A DNA stretch of 64,000 nt from Zobellia galactanivorans (GTDB lineage Bacteria > Bacteroidota > Bacteroidia > Flavobacteriales > Flavobacteriaceae). This document shows positions 8,672 through 20,084 of the stretch, one piece after another. Position 1 is the stretch's first letter. Every line of letters begins with the position of its first letter. The position numbers and the translations under genes are program-made. Location: assembly GCF_000973105.1 (NCBI RefSeq), contig NC_015844.1, positions 682,001 through 746,000 on the forward strand, in the 5' to 3' direction. The notes under the pieces are model-generated. The model did not search any database. It was not told the DNA's origin and saw only the letters and a list, made by a program, of their open reading frames with translations.

Positions 8672-10042
8672 ATGACTCTCAACAATTTTAAAAGCTTATT
8701 AGGCTTAGCCTTTACCGTAGTAATGTTCGTCTCTTGTAGCGACGATGACAACGCCCCCGTTGTTCCCATGGAACCCGAGACCGATATTGTAGATATCGCC
8801 ATTACCGACCCCAATCTTTCTATTTTAGTGGAAGCCCTTGGCGAAGCCGATTTGGTTTCTACCCTCCAAGGAGATGGCCCCTTTACAGTTTTCGCCCCGA
8901 CCGATGCGGCCTTTCAGGCTTTTTTGAGCGATAACAATTTCGCTTCGTTAGACGATATTCCCGAAGAAACCCTAAGACAGGTTCTTTTGAATCACGTAGT
9001 AAGTGGCAACGTAAAAGCCGCCGATTTAGAATCTACCTACTACACTTCCTCTTCTACCGCAGGGGTTGATGGTAAAAACCTCAGTCTCTACGTCAATATT
9101 GAAGATGGGGTGACCATTAATGGTTCATCAGTAACCACGGCCGACATTGAGGCCTCTAACGGAACCATACATATAGTAGACATGGTAATAGGCCTACCGA
9201 ACATCGTAGACCATGCCACTTATAACGGTGCCTTTACGGACTTGGTTGCGGCATTGACGGCGGACAACAACACCGTGTTTACCGACCTATTAAGTGATAC
9301 TGAGGAAAAGTTTACCGTATTCGCCCCGACCAACGATGCATTTACCGCATTTGAGAACCTGAACGAGAATGCTTTGAACGACATCCTTTCAAACCATGTT
9401 ATTATGGGTGCGGCCCTTGCTGCCGGTGACTTAAGTAACAGCTATGCAAATACTGTAGCGGCAAATGAAGATGGAGATAATCTGAGCATTTATGTAAATA
9501 CCGATGACGGCGTTGTATTGAACGGAACAAGCCAAGTAATCATCAGCGATGTAGTAACCACTAACGGTATTATACACGCAGTGGATATGGTAATCGATTT
9601 ACCTACCATTGTTACTTTTGCCACTGCTGACAGTGAAAACTTCTCAACTTTAGTGAGCGTACTTACTGCCGAGGGACAACCCGATTTCGTAAGCATACTC
9701 AGCTCTACCACGGAAGATACGCCCTTTACCGTCTTTGCTCCGGTAAACAGTGCTTTTGCGGCACTAGCCGAAGTACCTGAGGGAGAAGATCTGACCGCGG
9801 TCTTAACACACCACGTCATAGCAGAGGCCAATATTGTTTCTGGGGATTTAAGTGACGGACTGGTTTCGCCAGCAACCCTACAAGGGGATGCCCTCACCTT
9901 TACCGCCGCCAATGATTCGTTTACCATAACGGACGGTGCCGGAAATTCAGGAATCAATATTGTCAAGGCCGATGTTCAAGCCATGAACGGTGTAATTCAT
10001 GCCGTAGATACCGTTTTACTGCCCAGTACCACCGAAGAATAA
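8672..10042 (+). CDS. Lipoprotein with three fasciclin (FAS1) domains
   Basis: This 456-residue surface or periplasmic lipoprotein has the signal FTVVMFVSCSDDD, with the lipid-modified Cys at about residue 22 and an acidic tail after it. It carries three FAS1 domains, each with the FTVFAPT/V-x-x-AF box (about residues 70, 210 and 355) and the closing NGxIHxVDxV box. FAS1 domains mediate adhesion or matrix interactions, and bacterial copies often sit on the cell surface. It is monocistronic: a divergent mnmA promoter is upstream and a strong terminator begins at 10068. Confidence 0.92.
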   Translation: MTLNNFKSLLGLAFTVVMFVSCSDDDNAPVVPMEPETDIVDIAITDPNLSILVEALGEADLVSTLQGDGPFTVFAPTDAAFQAFLSDNNFASLDDIPEETLRQVLLNHVVSGNVKAADLESTYYTSSSTAGVDGKNLSLYVNIEDGVTINGSSVTTADIEASNGTIHIVDMVIGLPNIVDHATYNGAFTDLVAALTADNNTVFTDLLSDTEEKFTVFAPTNDAFTAFENLNENALNDILSNHVIMGAALAAGDLSNSYANTVAANEDGDNLSIYVNTDDGVVLNGTSQVIISDVVTTNGIIHAVDMVIDLPTIVTFATADSENFSTLVSVLTAEGQPDFVSILSSTTEDTPFTVFAPVNSAFAALAEVPEGEDLTAVLTHHVIAEANIVSGDLSDGLVSPATLQGDALTFTAANDSFTITDGAGNSGINIVKADVQAMNGVIHAVDTVLLPSTTEE

Positions 10043-10067
10043 TATTCAATTATCCATTATAAGAGTA

Positions 10068-10097
10068 AAGCCGCTGAATTCAGCGGCTTTTTTTTGT
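10068..10097 (+). terminator. Intrinsic terminator of the fasciclin gene
   Basis: The inverted repeat AAAGCCGCTG-AATT-CAGCGGCTTT is followed directly by further T residues, about 25 bp after the stop codon. Confidence 0.9.
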
Positions 10098-10340
10098 TCG
10101 TATCCGTAGTTCAAATATCAGTTTACAACTAACGGTCTTTCAACTTTCCATTCTTAAACCCGTCAGATGAAGGACTTTAAAAAAGACTTTCTATCGATGA
10201 TTTTGATTTTAAACAAATCAGACAACAAGCCCTACTGAGTTAGCATACAAAAACAGCCACTTGACAACTCTATTTTTTTTTAACTGCAGTTATGGCGCAT
10301 CTTTGGAGTCCCAAATCTTACCAAACTAACTGAATGCTAA
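10098..10340. other. Convergent intergenic spacer, no gene seen
   Basis: This is the 243-bp interior of the 363-bp space between the fasciclin and yidC stops, bounded by two terminators. No credible reading frame is present. CATCTTTG near 10298, one base off TAnnTTTG, followed about 45 bp later by the terminator at 10341, leaves a weak possibility of a very short RNA. I do not call one. Confidence 0.4.
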
Positions 10341-10376
10341 AAAAAACCCCGACAGAAATGTCAGGGTTTTTTGTTT
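10341..10376. terminator. Intrinsic terminator, GAAA loop, serves yidC
   Basis: The stem AACCCCGACA / TGTCAGGGTT (one C-A mismatch) has a GAAA loop, with an A7 run on the left and a T6 run on the right. It lies 30 bp beyond the yidC stop and can act in both directions. Confidence 0.8.
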
Positions 10377-10405
10377 TATAAATAAGCGGTACTGAAGTCA
10401 GTCGA

Positions 10406-12256
10406 TTACTTCTTACCGGTTTTCTTTTGTTCTTCGGCCTGCTCCATCATTTCGCGCATTCTTCGCTGAAACTTGTTTTCCTTTTTAGGCTTCTTTTTGT
10501 TCTCTTGAATTTGCGCATGGATTTTCGCATCGTCCAAAATGAAATTCTTGATGACCAACATAATACCAATGGTAATCAAGTTCGAAACAAAGTAGTACAA
10601 ACTCAATCCACTTGCATAGTTGTTAAAGAAGAACAACATCATAACCGGCATCAGATACATGATAAACTTCATGTTAGGCATACCTGGTTGTTGCGGCATG
10701 TTCTGACCTGTGGTCATCGTCATATAGAAGAATATGGCAATAGAGGCCAAAATCGGAAACAAACTAACGTGATCCCCATAAAACGGAATATGGAAAGGCA
10801 AATTGGCCACTACGTCATATGACGATAAATCGTCCGCCCATAAAAATGGTTTTTGACGCAAGGCGAAAGAGGTCGGGAAAAACATGAACAAGGCGTAAAA
10901 AATCGGCATTTGCAATAATGCGGGAATACAACCGCTCATCGGGCTTACACCTGCCTTACCATAAAGCTTCATGGTCTCTTGTTGCTTCTTCATGGCGTTA
11001 TCTTTGTACTTCTCCCCTAGCTCTGCCAACTCGGGCTTCAACACCTTCATTTTTGCCTGTGACAAGTACGACTTGTAGGTTACGGGCGACATGGCCAACC
11101 GAACCAATATGGTCATCACCACAATGGCTACACCAAAGGGCAAGAAAGAGCTCAAGAACGAATAGAAGGGAGTGAACAGATATCGGTTCAACCACCCAAA
11201 AATACCCCATCCGAAAGGAATGGAATCATCAAGACCCAACTCTTTATATTGACTTAATACCTTTACGTCGGTAGGGCCGTAATACCAGAACATATTATGC
11301 GCCAGCTCGCCGGCGGTAAGCTCCAATGGCACGGTAGCACCGAACAATTTGGTGAACTGGGTGTCTTTGCTCTCTTCCTCCACTAAATTACGCGAAGTAA
11401 GGTCAGCTGTTTTAAAATTGTTTTTGGTGGCCAGGATCGAACTGAAGAAATGTTGGCGGTACGATATCCACTTTACATCTTCCTCCGTTTCCTCGTCGTC
11501 ACTGGTAAGCGACAAGTAATCTATTTTTCCATCGTCGTGGTTATAGGTCAGCTCGGTGTACCTATTTTCGTATTCCACACTTTTACTGTGCCTGATACCT
11601 TTAAGTTTCCAGCTCAGCTCAACGGGCTTGCTACTGTCGATGATACCGTTCAGACCTTGTGAGCGAATGGTGAAATCAACGAGGTAGTCGCCTTTTTTCA
11701 TTTCGTACCGGAATTCCAAGAACTGCGAAGGACCTGCCTTGGCCTTCATGGAGAGTACCTTATTACCGTTACTTTCGCTCAACGACGGTACAAAGTACAA
11801 ATCCTTGGTGTTGAGTACGCGGTTATCAGTGGTAGTAAAATCAAGTCCGAAAGACGCGTTGCCTTCGTGTACCAAATAAACCGGAATAGAGTCGTACGTA
11901 TGGTATTGCTTCATTCGGGCTTCGATGATCTGCCCCCCCTTATTACTGATTTTCAACGAAAGCAGTTCATTGTCCAGTTCAGTAACCTTATCGGAAGGGG
12001 TCGTATACCCGAATGCACCTATTTTACCCTGATAATTGGCAATAGCCGTAGAATCTTGAAGGTTGATTTCGGCCGGGGCATCTACCGCTACCGACTGAAC
12101 GTCGTTTTCAACTTTCTCCACTACCTGTTCCTCTTGAGCTTTTTGGGCCTCGAGCTCTTCGGGAGTAGGCCTATTCTGATAAAACATAAATATCAGTATC
12201 CCAAAAATCAGCACAAAACCGATTATGGAATTGATGTCTACTTTCTTTTCTTCCAT
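10406..12256 (-). CDS. yidC: Membrane protein insertase YidC
   Basis: YidC inserts and folds inner-membrane proteins, alone or with SecYEG. The 616-residue protein has the Gram-negative layout: an N-terminal anchor (IIGFVLIFGILIFMFYQNRP), a large periplasmic beta-sandwich domain (about 60-340), and the conserved helical core from about residue 350 (FGVAIVVMTILVRLAMSPVT, SGCIPALLQMPIFYALF, NYASGLSLYYFVSNLI). The cytoplasmic tail is Lys-rich, as expected for ribosome contact. pyrG lies just upstream on the same strand, but a TATATTTG box in the 128-bp spacer suggests an own promoter. Confidence 0.97.
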   Translation of the reverse strand: MEEKKVDINSIIGFVLIFGILIFMFYQNRPTPEELEAQKAQEEQVVEKVENDVQSVAVDAPAEINLQDSTAIANYQGKIGAFGYTTPSDKVTELDNELLSLKISNKGGQIIEARMKQYHTYDSIPVYLVHEGNASFGLDFTTTDNRVLNTKDLYFVPSLSESNGNKVLSMKAKAGPSQFLEFRYEMKKGDYLVDFTIRSQGLNGIIDSSKPVELSWKLKGIRHSKSVEYENRYTELTYNHDDGKIDYLSLTSDDEETEEDVKWISYRQHFFSSILATKNNFKTADLTSRNLVEEESKDTQFTKLFGATVPLELTAGELAHNMFWYYGPTDVKVLSQYKELGLDDSIPFGWGIFGWLNRYLFTPFYSFLSSFLPFGVAIVVMTILVRLAMSPVTYKSYLSQAKMKVLKPELAELGEKYKDNAMKKQQETMKLYGKAGVSPMSGCIPALLQMPIFYALFMFFPTSFALRQKPFLWADDLSSYDVVANLPFHIPFYGDHVSLFPILASIAIFFYMTMTTGQNMPQQPGMPNMKFIMYLMPVMMLFFFNNYASGLSLYYFVSNLITIGIMLVIKNFILDDAKIHAQIQENKKKPKKENKFQRRMREMMEQAEEQKKTGKK

Positions 12257-12339
12257 CTAATTAATTGTTTTTAGACTACCCACGATGGTTACATATTGAA
12301 TCGCAGTGCCAAATACTAGGGTTTGGTCCAGTCAATTTG

Positions 12340-12347
12340 CAAATATA
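12340..12347 (-). promoter_or_regulatory. Candidate -7 box (TATATTTG) of yidC
   Basis: Minus-strand TATATTTG is a perfect TAnnTTTG match between pyrG and yidC, 83 nt before the yidC start. Confidence 0.4.
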
Positions 12348-12384
12348 TGTCCAAAACCGCATTTTATGCCATACTGGCATTGTT

Positions 12385-14293
<1,909 letters not shown>

Positions 14294-14296
14294 TTT

Positions 14297-14304
14297 CAAA
14301 ACTA
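14297..14304 (-). promoter_or_regulatory. Candidate -7 box (TAGTTTTG) abutting DUF3820 start
   Basis: Minus-strand TAGTTTTG ends 3 nt before the ATG at 14293. If used, transcription would begin at or next to the start codon. Confidence 0.4.
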
Positions 14305-14342
14305 AATATTTTATCTTTATTTTAGCGCAATAGCAAGAAATT

Positions 14343-15212
14343 ATGAAACGACGAAAATTTATCGGTACATCGGCCGCTGCCTCAGTTGGACTGGTGGCCT
14401 GCAAAACTACAAATGCTATGGCTCCCGCAAGTGCTGAAAGTACAGAATTAAAAGGAAATATCAACCATAGCGTTTGCCGCTGGTGCTACAAGGGCATTCC
14501 CATGGAAGATTTTCTAAAAAGCCTGAATCAACTCGGTATAAAGGCTATGGACCTTACCGGACCTGAAGATTGGCCCTTGATGAAAAAATACGGTATTCAC
14601 GCCTCTATGTGCTGGGGTGCCGGATTTGGTATTGAAAAAGGATGGAACGACCCTTCCCTTCATGCCGAACTTATTGCCGATTACTCCCAACATATTCCAA
14701 AAGTGGCCGAAGCCGGTTACACCAACTTGATCTGCTTTAGCGGAAACAGAAACGGCATGGACGACGCAGAAGGATTAAAGAACTGCGCGGAAGGACTAAA
14801 AAAAATAATGCCCATTGCCGAAAAGCACGGTGTAGTGCTACAAATGGAACTACTCAACTCTAAGGTAAACCACCCTGATTACATGTGCGATACCAGCGCA
14901 TGGGGTGTTGAATTGTGCAAGGCCATCGGTTCGGAAAACTTTAAACTGCTTTATGACATCTACCATATGCAAATTATGGAAGGAGACATCATTCGCAATA
15001 TTCAAGACTATCACCAATATTTCGGACACTACCACACTGGTGGAAATCCTGGCCGAAACGAAATCAACGATACGCAAGAGCTCTTTTATCCTGCCATCAT
15101 GAAGGCTATTTTAGCAACCGGCTTCAAAGGCTATGTTGCCCAAGAATTTATACCGACCTGGGACGATAAAATCGCGGCCCTTAAAGAAGGCGTCACCATT
15201 TGTGACGTTTAA
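14343..15212 (+). CDS. Secreted TIM-barrel sugar isomerase/epimerase (hydroxypyruvate isomerase-like)
   Basis: The 289-residue protein starts with a twin-arginine-like export signal (MKRRKFIGTSAAASVGLVAC); the Cys could also be lipid-modified. The rest is an AP-endonuclease-2-type TIM barrel close to hydroxypyruvate isomerase. Likely metal ligands are Glu in VLQMELLNSK, Asp in LLYDIYHMQIMEGD, His in GHYHTGGNPGRNE and the final Glu in VAQEFIPTW. Exported versions are common in Bacteroidota, often near carbohydrate genes, but nothing here names the substrate. It is a single gene closed by a terminator. Confidence 0.88.
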   Translation: MKRRKFIGTSAAASVGLVACKTTNAMAPASAESTELKGNINHSVCRWCYKGIPMEDFLKSLNQLGIKAMDLTGPEDWPLMKKYGIHASMCWGAGFGIEKGWNDPSLHAELIADYSQHIPKVAEAGYTNLICFSGNRNGMDDAEGLKNCAEGLKKIMPIAEKHGVVLQMELLNSKVNHPDYMCDTSAWGVELCKAIGSENFKLLYDIYHMQIMEGDIIRNIQDYHQYFGHYHTGGNPGRNEINDTQELFYPAIMKAILATGFKGYVAQEFIPTWDDKIAALKEGVTICDV

Positions 15213-15221
15213 AAAATCGCT

Positions 15222-15248
15222 AAACCTTCCTTCGGGAAGGTTTTTTTT
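15222..15248. terminator. Intrinsic terminator with TTCG loop
   Basis: The stem AACCTTCC-TTCG-GGAAGGTT is followed by T8 on the plus strand. It closes the isomerase gene and touches the end of the converging response-regulator gene. Confidence 0.9.
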
Positions 15249-15993
15249 ATCCCATTAATTTCTTCAAAAAGTCTTCTTTTCTGCGTACCGCCACCTCTAT
15301 GTGCGAACCATCGTTCATAAGGGCATAGCCTCCTTTTCCCTTTACATACTTATCCACACAGCTTAAGTTGACCAGATGCGATTGGTGCGTTCTATAAAAA
15401 TGGTGTTTTTCAAGAAGGGCTTCAAAATATTTTAGGGTCTTGGCCACGGTAAGTTTTCTATCGGCCTTTAAAAACAAGTGGGTATAATTCACATCTGATT
15501 GACAGCGGACAATATCGGTTATCGCGATCATTGAAAGTCCGTCTACCGTAGGCACGGCTATTTTTCGGAAATTACTGGCTTTTTGATTGTCAAGGTTATA
15601 AAATAGCACTTCCATTTTTTTAGAGATTTCCTGTAGGGAAATTTTCTCCCTTAGTTTCTCTAAGGCGACATGCAAATCGTCTTCCGCAATGGGCTTCAAC
15701 AAATAATCGAGGGCGGAGAACTTAAAGGCCTCTAAGGCGTACGTATCGTATCCGGTGGTAAAAATGACCTCAAAATTCACATGGGGCAATTCTTGAAGTA
15801 GCTCAAATCCGGTCCTATCGTGCAATTGTACATCTAAGAATACCACTTGAGGGTTATGTTTTTTTATAGCTACCACCCCTTCATCAAAGGAAGAAACCAT
15901 ACTTTCCACCTGTATAGCGCCATGAGCACCCAACAATGAGAATAAGCGGTCTTGACAGTGCTTTTCGTCATCTATAATAATCGCTCTCAACAT
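15247..15993 (-). CDS. LytTR-family response regulator
   Basis: This 248-residue two-component regulator has an N-terminal receiver (IIIDDEKHC acidic pocket, phosphoacceptor Asp54 in VVFLDVQ, Lys in DYLLKPI) and a C-terminal LytTR DNA-binding domain (FYRTHQSHLVNL, GYALMNDGSHIEVAVRRK). It ends 7 bp from the sensor kinase start-to-stop junction on the same strand, so the pair forms one operon with the kinase first. Target genes are not evident; LytTR proteins bind direct-repeat sites. Confidence 0.95.
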   Translation of the reverse strand: MLRAIIIDDEKHCQDRLFSLLGAHGAIQVESMVSSFDEGVVAIKKHNPQVVFLDVQLHDRTGFELLQELPHVNFEVIFTTGYDTYALEAFKFSALDYLLKPIAEDDLHVALEKLREKISLQEISKKMEVLFYNLDNQKASNFRKIAVPTVDGLSMIAITDIVRCQSDVNYTHLFLKADRKLTVAKTLKYFEALLEKHHFYRTHQSHLVNLSCVDKYVKGKGGYALMNDGSHIEVAVRRKEDFLKKLMG

Positions 15994-16000
15994 AAAATCT

Positions 16001-18079
16001 TTAAAATTGAAGTTCCAAAGGCAATTTCAGCTCTACTCGCACTCCTTCTTTTTTATCGAATACGCGAATGCTTCCGTTTTCCTTTTTCAACTGATTGATA
16101 ATATCCAGTCTGTTTTTGGTAATCTTTAACCCCATTGAAGTCTTCCCATTATGGGTAGCCACGTTTTTCTGTCGCCCTACCCCATCATCATCTACCGTAC
16201 AGACCAAAAACCGATCTTGACACTTTATGGATACGTCAATTTGCCCAATAGTTTCTTTTGGGGCCATGCCATGCCAAATACTGTTCTCTATAAAAGGCTG
16301 CAAAATTAAAGGCGGCACCATGGTGTTCCCCACATCAACCTGCTCCCCTATATGAAAAGAGTACCCAAATTTATCTTTTAAACGCAATGCTTCAATCTGC
16401 AAATACAATTCCATAAGCTCAAGGTCTTCCTCCAAGGATATCCATTTTTTCTCAGAGCTTTCTAAAATAGCCCTGATCAATTTGGAGAATTTTACCAGAA
16501 AACCATTAGCGGTCTCCAAATCATTCTTGGCCATATAATCACTTATGGAATTCATGGCATTGAATATAAAATGCGGATTCATCTGAGAACGCAACGCCTT
16601 CAGTTCGGTTTCGGCAACCCTGGTCTTGAACTCCGAAATCTTCTTTTCAGACAACACCTTCTCCCTTTTCTTATACAATTGAAAAGCCACTACAAGAAAA
16701 ACAACGATCAACGATGCCCCTATTGTCAAGCCCCCGATCATCAGTTCTTGACGTTCCATTTCCATTTTGGAAACAGCCTGTTTTTTCTCATGGGCCGTCT
16801 GAAGTGCCGACTTTTCCTTTTCATACTCATACTCGGCCTCGAGAAGCGCTATTTCTTCTTTCTTTTCTACCGAAGCAAAACTATCGCGCAAGACCACAGC
16901 CTCGGTCTTGTTTTTATAAGCCCCTTTATAATTTCCCATTTCACTTTGCAAGGAAGCCAACTGTTCTAGGGCATTGAACTGCAGGTTTACACTACCCGCA
17001 CCTTTCGCATATTGAAAAGAGGCTTGGTAATTTTCTTCGGCCCGTTTCAAATTTTTATGCGCCCCCAAGGCATAGCAATCTCCTAGATACCGATGAACAA
17101 TAGCCAAGTTATTGGTATTCTTCAACTTTTCATAAATCTTCTGGGTCTTTTCAAAATATGGTACCGCCTCAGTATATTGGGCTATTTCAGAATATGCAAT
17201 ACCCATGTTGGTCAAAGCACTGGCCACCCCTCTTTCATTTTTGTTCTTTTCCATGATATCATGGGCCTGCTTATAACTTTCAATGGCTTTTTCAGAATTT
17301 CCGGTATCGTTGTACACCCTCCCAAGATTGGTAAGGGCATTGGCTACACCTTCCTGAAAATCATTCTTTTCAAAAAACAAAAGGGCCTTTTTCTGGAATT
17401 CTTCAGCTAGCCCAAATTTTTCCAACCGAGCATACAATAGTCCGATATTACTTAGGATGGAAGCGTATTGTCGATCTTCCGTCAATCCTAGGTCTTCATA
17501 AATACGTTTGGCATCAAGGTAACTTTTCAGGGCTTCGGGATACTGGGAGAGGTACATATGATTAATACCTATACTGTTGAGCATTTTAGCCATCAAAAAA
17601 CTATCCTTTGCCTTCTCAAAAACCTCATAGGCCCTTCGGTTGTTATCATTTGCCCGGGCATAGTCAGATTCATTAAAATAAACCAGACCCTTATTGTATA
17701 TCAATCGGGCAAGCCCCTGAAGATCGCCCATACGCCTTCTGACCTCCATAGCCTTGTCGTAAGAGGCCAAGGCCAAAGAGTCTTGGCCCAAGGCGCTATA
17801 ATTATGCCCTTGGTAGGCATACGCGGTTGCGATTCCCGGATGATTTTGCAGTTTATGCCCCAATTCTATGGCTTCGGTCGACCGAGCAATCCCGGCCGCA
17901 GGGTCTACGGAGTAATAGGTATAGGCCAATTCATTCAAGATATTCAATCGAAGCGTATCTTGCTTCAAATGCCCCTTCAAAAGCAAGCTCAAACTATCGA
18001 TCTTGGGCCGTTGTGCATGTACACCAAACAAAGACAATAAGAGCAATACGGTAAGCACTTTTATTCTGGGTAAGGGCAT
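16001..18079 (-). CDS. TPR-containing sensor histidine kinase (LytS/YehU type)
   Basis: I start at the ATG at 18079; two codons upstream there is a GTG. The 692-residue protein has a signal peptide (VLTVLLLLSLFGVHAQ), at least six tetratricopeptide repeats across about residues 40-400 (for example AIESYKQAHDIMEKNKNERG), a coiled coil, one membrane helix (about 445-470, GGLTIGASLIVVFLVVAF), then the His-kinase domain with SQMNPHFIFNAMNSI (phosphoacceptor His) and an ATPase with LQPFIENSIWHG and VDDDGVGR. The TPR region is therefore periplasmic and probably senses a protein or peptide. It signals to the LytTR regulator encoded next. Confidence 0.95.
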   Translation of the reverse strand: MPLPRIKVLTVLLLLSLFGVHAQRPKIDSLSLLLKGHLKQDTLRLNILNELAYTYYSVDPAAGIARSTEAIELGHKLQNHPGIATAYAYQGHNYSALGQDSLALASYDKAMEVRRRMGDLQGLARLIYNKGLVYFNESDYARANDNNRRAYEVFEKAKDSFLMAKMLNSIGINHMYLSQYPEALKSYLDAKRIYEDLGLTEDRQYASILSNIGLLYARLEKFGLAEEFQKKALLFFEKNDFQEGVANALTNLGRVYNDTGNSEKAIESYKQAHDIMEKNKNERGVASALTNMGIAYSEIAQYTEAVPYFEKTQKIYEKLKNTNNLAIVHRYLGDCYALGAHKNLKRAEENYQASFQYAKGAGSVNLQFNALEQLASLQSEMGNYKGAYKNKTEAVVLRDSFASVEKKEEIALLEAEYEYEKEKSALQTAHEKKQAVSKMEMERQELMIGGLTIGASLIVVFLVVAFQLYKKREKVLSEKKISEFKTRVAETELKALRSQMNPHFIFNAMNSISDYMAKNDLETANGFLVKFSKLIRAILESSEKKWISLEEDLELMELYLQIEALRLKDKFGYSFHIGEQVDVGNTMVPPLILQPFIENSIWHGMAPKETIGQIDVSIKCQDRFLVCTVDDDGVGRQKNVATHNGKTSMGLKITKNRLDIINQLKKENGSIRVFDKKEGVRVELKLPLELQF

Positions 18080-18103
18080 ATGCACAAGTCATGTATAACG
18101 CCT

Positions 18104-18111
18104 CAAATTTA
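18104..18111 (-). promoter_or_regulatory. Candidate -7 box (TAAATTTG) of the sensor kinase operon
   Basis: Minus-strand TAAATTTG is a perfect TAnnTTTG match 24 nt before the ATG at 18079. Confidence 0.45.
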
Positions 18112-18323
18112 ACAGTTTCAATGAAGTATGCACTACCAAAGGCCGTAAATATTGTGATAATTTGTTCTTTTTGAGGTCTGTACATAAAAAAACGAAGCTA
18201 TTACGATTATAGCAAAAAAACCGACACATACCATACCTAGCATCACGCTTAATAAATGCAAATCGGAAGCCACACCACTTCTTCCTATTTTCACCCCGTC
18301 AAACCCAACAACGTATTGCCACT

Positions 18324-18983
18324 ATGAGAAACCATCACTACAACCGAATCATCCTTGTCATTACCCTTATGTCCTTTCTGGCCGTTGGATGTGACAACCA
18401 CCCCATCAACGAGCTTACCGAAGACCTCGCAGATGAATTTGAAGCAGTCGACACGGGAAAAGAAAATGAAAAAGAAGAGGAAGAAGAGAAAGAAGAGGAA
18501 GTCAAGGAAATCATAGGAACTATGACCGCCAAGGTAAATGAAAGCAACTTCGCCACCCCTGATTTTTTAGAACTGACAGGCGCAGGTGTCTCTATAAACA
18601 AGGGGTACTATTTTTTACAGATTTCAGGTTTTGATGTCGAATTAGGCCTAAAAAAAGCCCAATATATCTTACTGTCTATTTTTGGCAAGGATTTCAATTC
18701 AGTAAAATCAGGTTCGGAATGGAACACCATTGTAGAAGATGTATTGGTCGGAGGCGCTTTAGCCGCTTATTCGGAAAACATAGACACCGATGACAATGAC
18801 AACACGAGTTCAACGCTTGATGTCTTGGAGAAAGTCTACATCAAAATCACCTCAATAGACCACGAGAAGCAGCTCCTATCCGGAGAATTCAGTTTTTCAG
18901 GAAAGAATAAGGACACAGGAAAAACCTATGTAGTTACCGACGGCACCTTTAAAAACTACAAATACACCATCACCAATAATTAG
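18324..18983 (+). CDS. Lipoprotein, DUF6252-like
   Basis: This 219-residue lipoprotein has the signal ITLMSFLAVGCDN with the lipid-modified Cys near residue 23. A very acidic linker follows (a run of Glu and Lys from about residue 45 to 62), then a domain beginning GTMTAKVNESNFATPDF with alternating strands and ending FEFSGKNKDTGKTYVVTDGTF-like. The second part recalls DUF6252, a family of Bacteroidota lipoproteins of unknown role. It is the first of three small lipoprotein genes on this strand and is probably cotranscribed with them. Confidence 0.8.
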   Translation: MRNHHYNRIILVITLMSFLAVGCDNHPINELTEDLADEFEAVDTGKENEKEEEEEKEEEVKEIIGTMTAKVNESNFATPDFLELTGAGVSINKGYYFLQISGFDVELGLKKAQYILLSIFGKDFNSVKSGSEWNTIVEDVLVGGALAAYSENIDTDDNDNTSSTLDVLEKVYIKITSIDHEKQLLSGEFSFSGKNKDTGKTYVVTDGTFKNYKYTITNN

Positions 18984-19019
18984 AACCGACCTTAAAACCT
19001 AAAAAAACATCCAAGAACC

Positions 19020-19304
19020 ATGAAAAAACCATCACTCCTTTTTACAATGCTTTTTTTGAGCCTAGTTACCTTGAGCAACTGCAACGTTAAAGACACCATA
19101 GACGAGCTTAGCGATACACAAAAGGCACTTGATTGTGTCAACCTAATTGAAGACATTGACGAAAAATGGGATAAACAAGACAGGGACTGTGAGGAAATAA
19201 AGTCGGACGTAGCCAAGATCCTGAAAACCTGTAAAGACTTTATAAGTGCAGAACAAAAGGCACAGCTAGAATTCTATTCGGCAAATTGCGATGCGGACAA
19301 TTAA
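19020..19304 (+). CDS. Small Cys-rich lipoprotein of unknown function
   Basis: The 94-residue product has a lipoprotein signal (FTMLFLSLVTLSNCN). The mature part of about 70 residues is helical and acidic, with cysteines in KALDCVNLI, DRDCEEIK, LKTCKDFI and SANCDADN, probably forming disulphides in the periplasm. I do not recognise the family. It lies 36 bp after the previous lipoprotein gene and 41 bp before the next, which supports a shared transcript. Confidence 0.75.
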   Translation: MKKPSLLFTMLFLSLVTLSNCNVKDTIDELSDTQKALDCVNLIEDIDEKWDKQDRDCEEIKSDVAKILKTCKDFISAEQKAQLEFYSANCDADN

Positions 19305-19345
19305 AACCCTCTTAATCCAAACTTAACCAAAACCCTACCACACCA

Positions 19346-19900
19346 ATGAAATATACCAGACTGAACTTGAACCATTACCGCACCAACCTACTTTTGCTCG
19401 GCCTAAGCTTAACGGTAGCCTGCAGCAGCAATTCCGAAGAGACCGACGAAACCGACACACCCAAGACCTATGGAACGATACAACTATCCGGAGAAGAAAC
19501 CGGCAACATAGGTTCATCGTTACAAGTCGGACATATCGCTATTGGCCGTTCTGACCTGACCGGACATGCCAAAACCATAATCTTGACCGACAACAACACC
19601 AAAATAGATGAAAAAGGCCCTATTCCCAGCGACCTGAAAAACAATTTTATCATTATAGGCTTAGATCTTGGCGAGGCATCTACCAGTAGCGCAAGCCGAT
19701 CCCTATCGATGAATATAACCGTAGACGGTACCGAATACAAGCACGCCTGCGCCAGCCCGAACTTTGGCAGTTTTACCGATTGTGGTTCGGATTACCGTAT
19801 AGATTTTGACAAAAAAGAGGTGTTGTTTTCAGAAACCACGATCATCAACACAAAAACCGATGCCGTCTTGACCATGAACGGAACCGTAAAGTGGGATTGA
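19346..19900 (+). CDS. Lipoprotein of unknown function
   Basis: The 184-residue protein starts with basic residues, a hydrophobic LLLLGLSLTVAC and the Cys at about residue 27, then a Ser/Glu/Asp/Thr-rich linker. The mature domain looks like a beta sandwich (GTIQLSGEETGNIGSSLQVG, SLSMNITVDGTEYKHA) with two Cys (HACASPNFGSF, TDCGSDY) that may pair. It ends KTDAVLTMNGTVKWD. No family recognised. It is third in the lipoprotein series. Confidence 0.75.
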   Translation: MKYTRLNLNHYRTNLLLLGLSLTVACSSNSEETDETDTPKTYGTIQLSGEETGNIGSSLQVGHIAIGRSDLTGHAKTIILTDNNTKIDEKGPIPSDLKNNFIIIGLDLGEASTSSASRSLSMNITVDGTEYKHACASPNFGSFTDCGSDYRIDFDKKEVLFSETTIINTKTDAVLTMNGTVKWD

Positions 19901-20084
19901 CCTCCCGCCAACAAAAACAAATTGCGAGGAAGTCCACCAATGCCTCCTTATTCTTTTTCCCTCAGACCTGAAGCGTCCCCTTCTTTTCCACTAAATAATA
20001 AAGAGAAGGAAAATATATTAAAAATATGTACGTAATTTTACGCCAGCGCTTTTAAAATAACGACTTCATTAAACATAATTAAAA

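Noticed and set aside
10256-10376. Small RNA between the fasciclin and yidC genes
   Set aside because: Only a one-mismatch -7 box and no -33 partner; the terminator is explained by yidC.
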